A DNA stretch of 64,000 nucleotides from Methanofollis ethanolicus (GTDB lineage: Archaea; Halobacteriota; Methanomicrobia; Methanomicrobiales; Methanofollaceae): positions 1,674,001 to 1,738,000 of the forward strand of contig NZ_BCNW01000001.1 of assembly GCF_001571385.1 (NCBI RefSeq). Reading direction: 5' to 3'. The first letter of the stretch is position 1, and each line of letters starts with the position of its first letter. The notes below the pieces were generated by a model. That model ran no database searches. It was given only the letters and a program-made list of their open reading frames with translations, and was not told the DNA's origin. The translations under genes and the position numbers were made by a program. This document shows, in pieces, positions 62,980 to 64,000 of the stretch.

Positions 62980-63326
62980 GGCTCCGTAGAAACCCTCGCG
63001 GGAAAGTACTTCCTGAAGTGATAGGGGAAAAATTCTGTTCAGAAGTGCCTGGTCCGGGGGGGCTGCCGCTCGAAAAACTACGTTTTTCTCGACTCCCGTC
63101 GGTCGCCCTCCCAATCCCCCTGCCATTAAGATAGGGGCAGGGATGGCCTCCTCCCCCAGGACTCCTACCCTTTCTTCCCGGGACCAATCCTGAGAGGGGG
63201 TCCGGGGGCTGCGACCGAAGGGAGCATGAGAAGACCATCAGGTCTTCGAGTGTAGTCCCCCGGCGAACGGGAAGGCAGAGGATCAGCACGCACTATCAAC
63301 CGATGGAGGAGCATTTCTACAGAGCC
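62980..63326. repeat. Dispersed MITE-like repeat, copy B, recent insertion
   Basis: 347 bp with matched ends GGCTCCGTAGAAA (62980-62992) and TTTCTACAGAGCC (63314-63326). It is flanked by the perfect 8-bp direct repeat GAAGTAAC (62972-62979 and 63327-63334), a target-site duplication. The left duplicate includes the rsgA stop codon. Compared with copy A it has two nested hairpin inserts (about 63070-63108 and 63211-63250). Confidence 0.9.
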
Positions 63327-63448
63327 GAAGTAACGGCGATCCGGTGCAGCACCGACTGCAAATCGGACCCGGCATCTCCCGGCGGGAAAGGAGGGCCTGT
63401 CCGGGTTGCCGACTGCACCCCGTATGGCCAGGATACGATCACGCACCC

Positions 63449-64000
63449 TCACTCTGTCGGGATCAACCCCTCCCCCTCCACCACCTGGTGCCTCTCATAG
63501 TTCCGCCGCACCGCCCCCTCGGCCGAGTTCGCATAGCAGGAGAGGCAGAGGTGGGGGCATGTCGAGTAGGCGCCGATGTCCTTGCTCCGGATGCAGCCGC
63601 AGCTCTCCCTCTGCCCTCTGTCCTTCAGGCTTTTTGTGGGGACAATCCCCCCGAAGAGGTCGCGCTGCGGCGGCGGGCCCAGGAACGCCGTCAACTCTTT
63701 ATCCTCGGGAAAGAGACGCCTGAGGAGGCGGGCGTCGATGCACCTGTTCTTCGCGACCTCGTACGCGGAGAGGTCCATCTCTTCGGCACAGGTGGCGAGG
63801 GCAAGGCCCCAGTCCCTGTTCAGTGCGGCGAGGCCCTCCGCGAAGGCCCGCATCTCCTCAGGCCGAAACTCGCGGTAGCTCCCGCCGAGACGCCGCCGCA
63901 CCGCACGGTAGGCGTCGATGTCGGCAAAGCTGAAGACCAGGCGTTCTGTCGAGGCGTGGACGCGGTCCCCCACCCCCTTCACCCGTGCAAGGAGTCTCTC
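63449..64000 (-). CDS. DUF1848 family protein, N-terminus beyond right edge
   Basis: At least 183 residues. The open frame continues upstream past 63982 to the window edge, so the start is outside. The C-terminal half carries CGCIRSKDIGAYSTCPHLCLSCYAN, a Cys-rich radical-SAM-like or Fe-S/zinc site typical of DUF1848. Function unknown. Faces the 120-base AT-moderate gap after MITE copy B. Confidence 0.8.
   Translation of the reverse strand, partial: ERLLARVKGVGDRVHASTERLVFSFADIDAYRAVRRRLGGSYREFRPEEMRAFAEGLAALNRDWGLALATCAEEMDLSAYEVAKNRCIDARLLRRLFPEDKELTAFLGPPPQRDLFGGIVPTKSLKDRGQRESCGCIRSKDIGAYSTCPHLCLSCYANSAEGAVRRNYERHQVVEGEGLIPTE

Overview
The window is a piece of a high-GC euryarchaeal chromosome, most likely a methanogen of the order Methanomicrobiales (Methanofollis/Methanoculleus-like). 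The lineage call rests on two-subunit pyruvate carboxylase next to BirA and an ECF biotin transporter, archaeal SecD/SecF, a CDC48-type ATPase, Sm-like protein, archease/RtcB, an intron-containing tRNA-Met, DUF2111 and DUF2551 proteins, AglJ-like glycosyltransferase and an archaeal class I aldolase. No methanogenesis genes are in the window, so the genus is an inference.

Layout. 1-4617 is a tight minus-strand operon: radical-SAM activase, UPF0200 kinase, TIM-barrel isomerase, RNase Z, MgtE-like transporter and a PhoU-domain protein cut by the left edge. A frameshifted PAS histidine kinase (4714-6019) and two dispersed repeats precede thiC (6942-8216). 8327-14260 holds an Fe-S reductase, an AhpD-like protein, 5-formyl-THF cyclo-ligase, CDC48 and a TPR protein. 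14333-19851 is a gluconeogenic block (class I aldolase, FBPase, and a short FBP aldolase/phosphatase-like protein that has lost catalytic residues) invaded by two IS605-type TnpB elements, one dead and one intact. 19932-24406 carries the Sm protein, a winged-helix protein, a beta-propeller protein, a pilin-like protein, a DUF99 protein and AglJ.

24712-28027 is an accessory island: a toxin remnant, a broken AlbA_2-type protein and an AT-rich two-gene unit (OLD-like ATPase plus a possible Toprim partner), the best candidate here for an undescribed defence system. 28306-32387 is core (class II aldolase, HhH glycosylase, two thioredoxins, SecF-SecD). 32570-42871 is a long plus-strand run linking RNA repair/tRNA splicing (archease-RtcB) to biotin supply and pyruvate carboxylase: BirA, BioY and two ATPases plus BioN provide and attach the biotin used by PycB/PycA. 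A tRNA-Met with a 37-nt intron follows, a natural substrate for archaeal splicing endonuclease plus RtcB.

43788-57995 is mostly accessory: a DUF91/DUF4268-like nuclease, a UvrD-type helicase fused to a RecB-like nuclease, a DUF4062/AlbA_2 pair, a RelE toxin-antitoxin pair, a Cache lipoprotein, gene fragments duplicated on both sides of that cassette, a CPA1 antiporter, a DJ-1/PfpI protein, an AAA_14/DUF4143 ATPase and a hydrolase remnant. 58214-62978 holds an EFR1 ferredoxin, NudC, a TetR regulator, a methyltransferase and RsgA, which is rare in Archaea. A DUF1848 protein runs off the right edge.

Between genes lies a family of non-coding repeats with GGCTCTGTWGAAA-like terminal inverted repeats. 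One copy (62980-63326) has a perfect 8-bp target duplication and sits 1 nt after the rsgA stop codon. Several copies contain a nested hairpin module of about 40 nt in either orientation.
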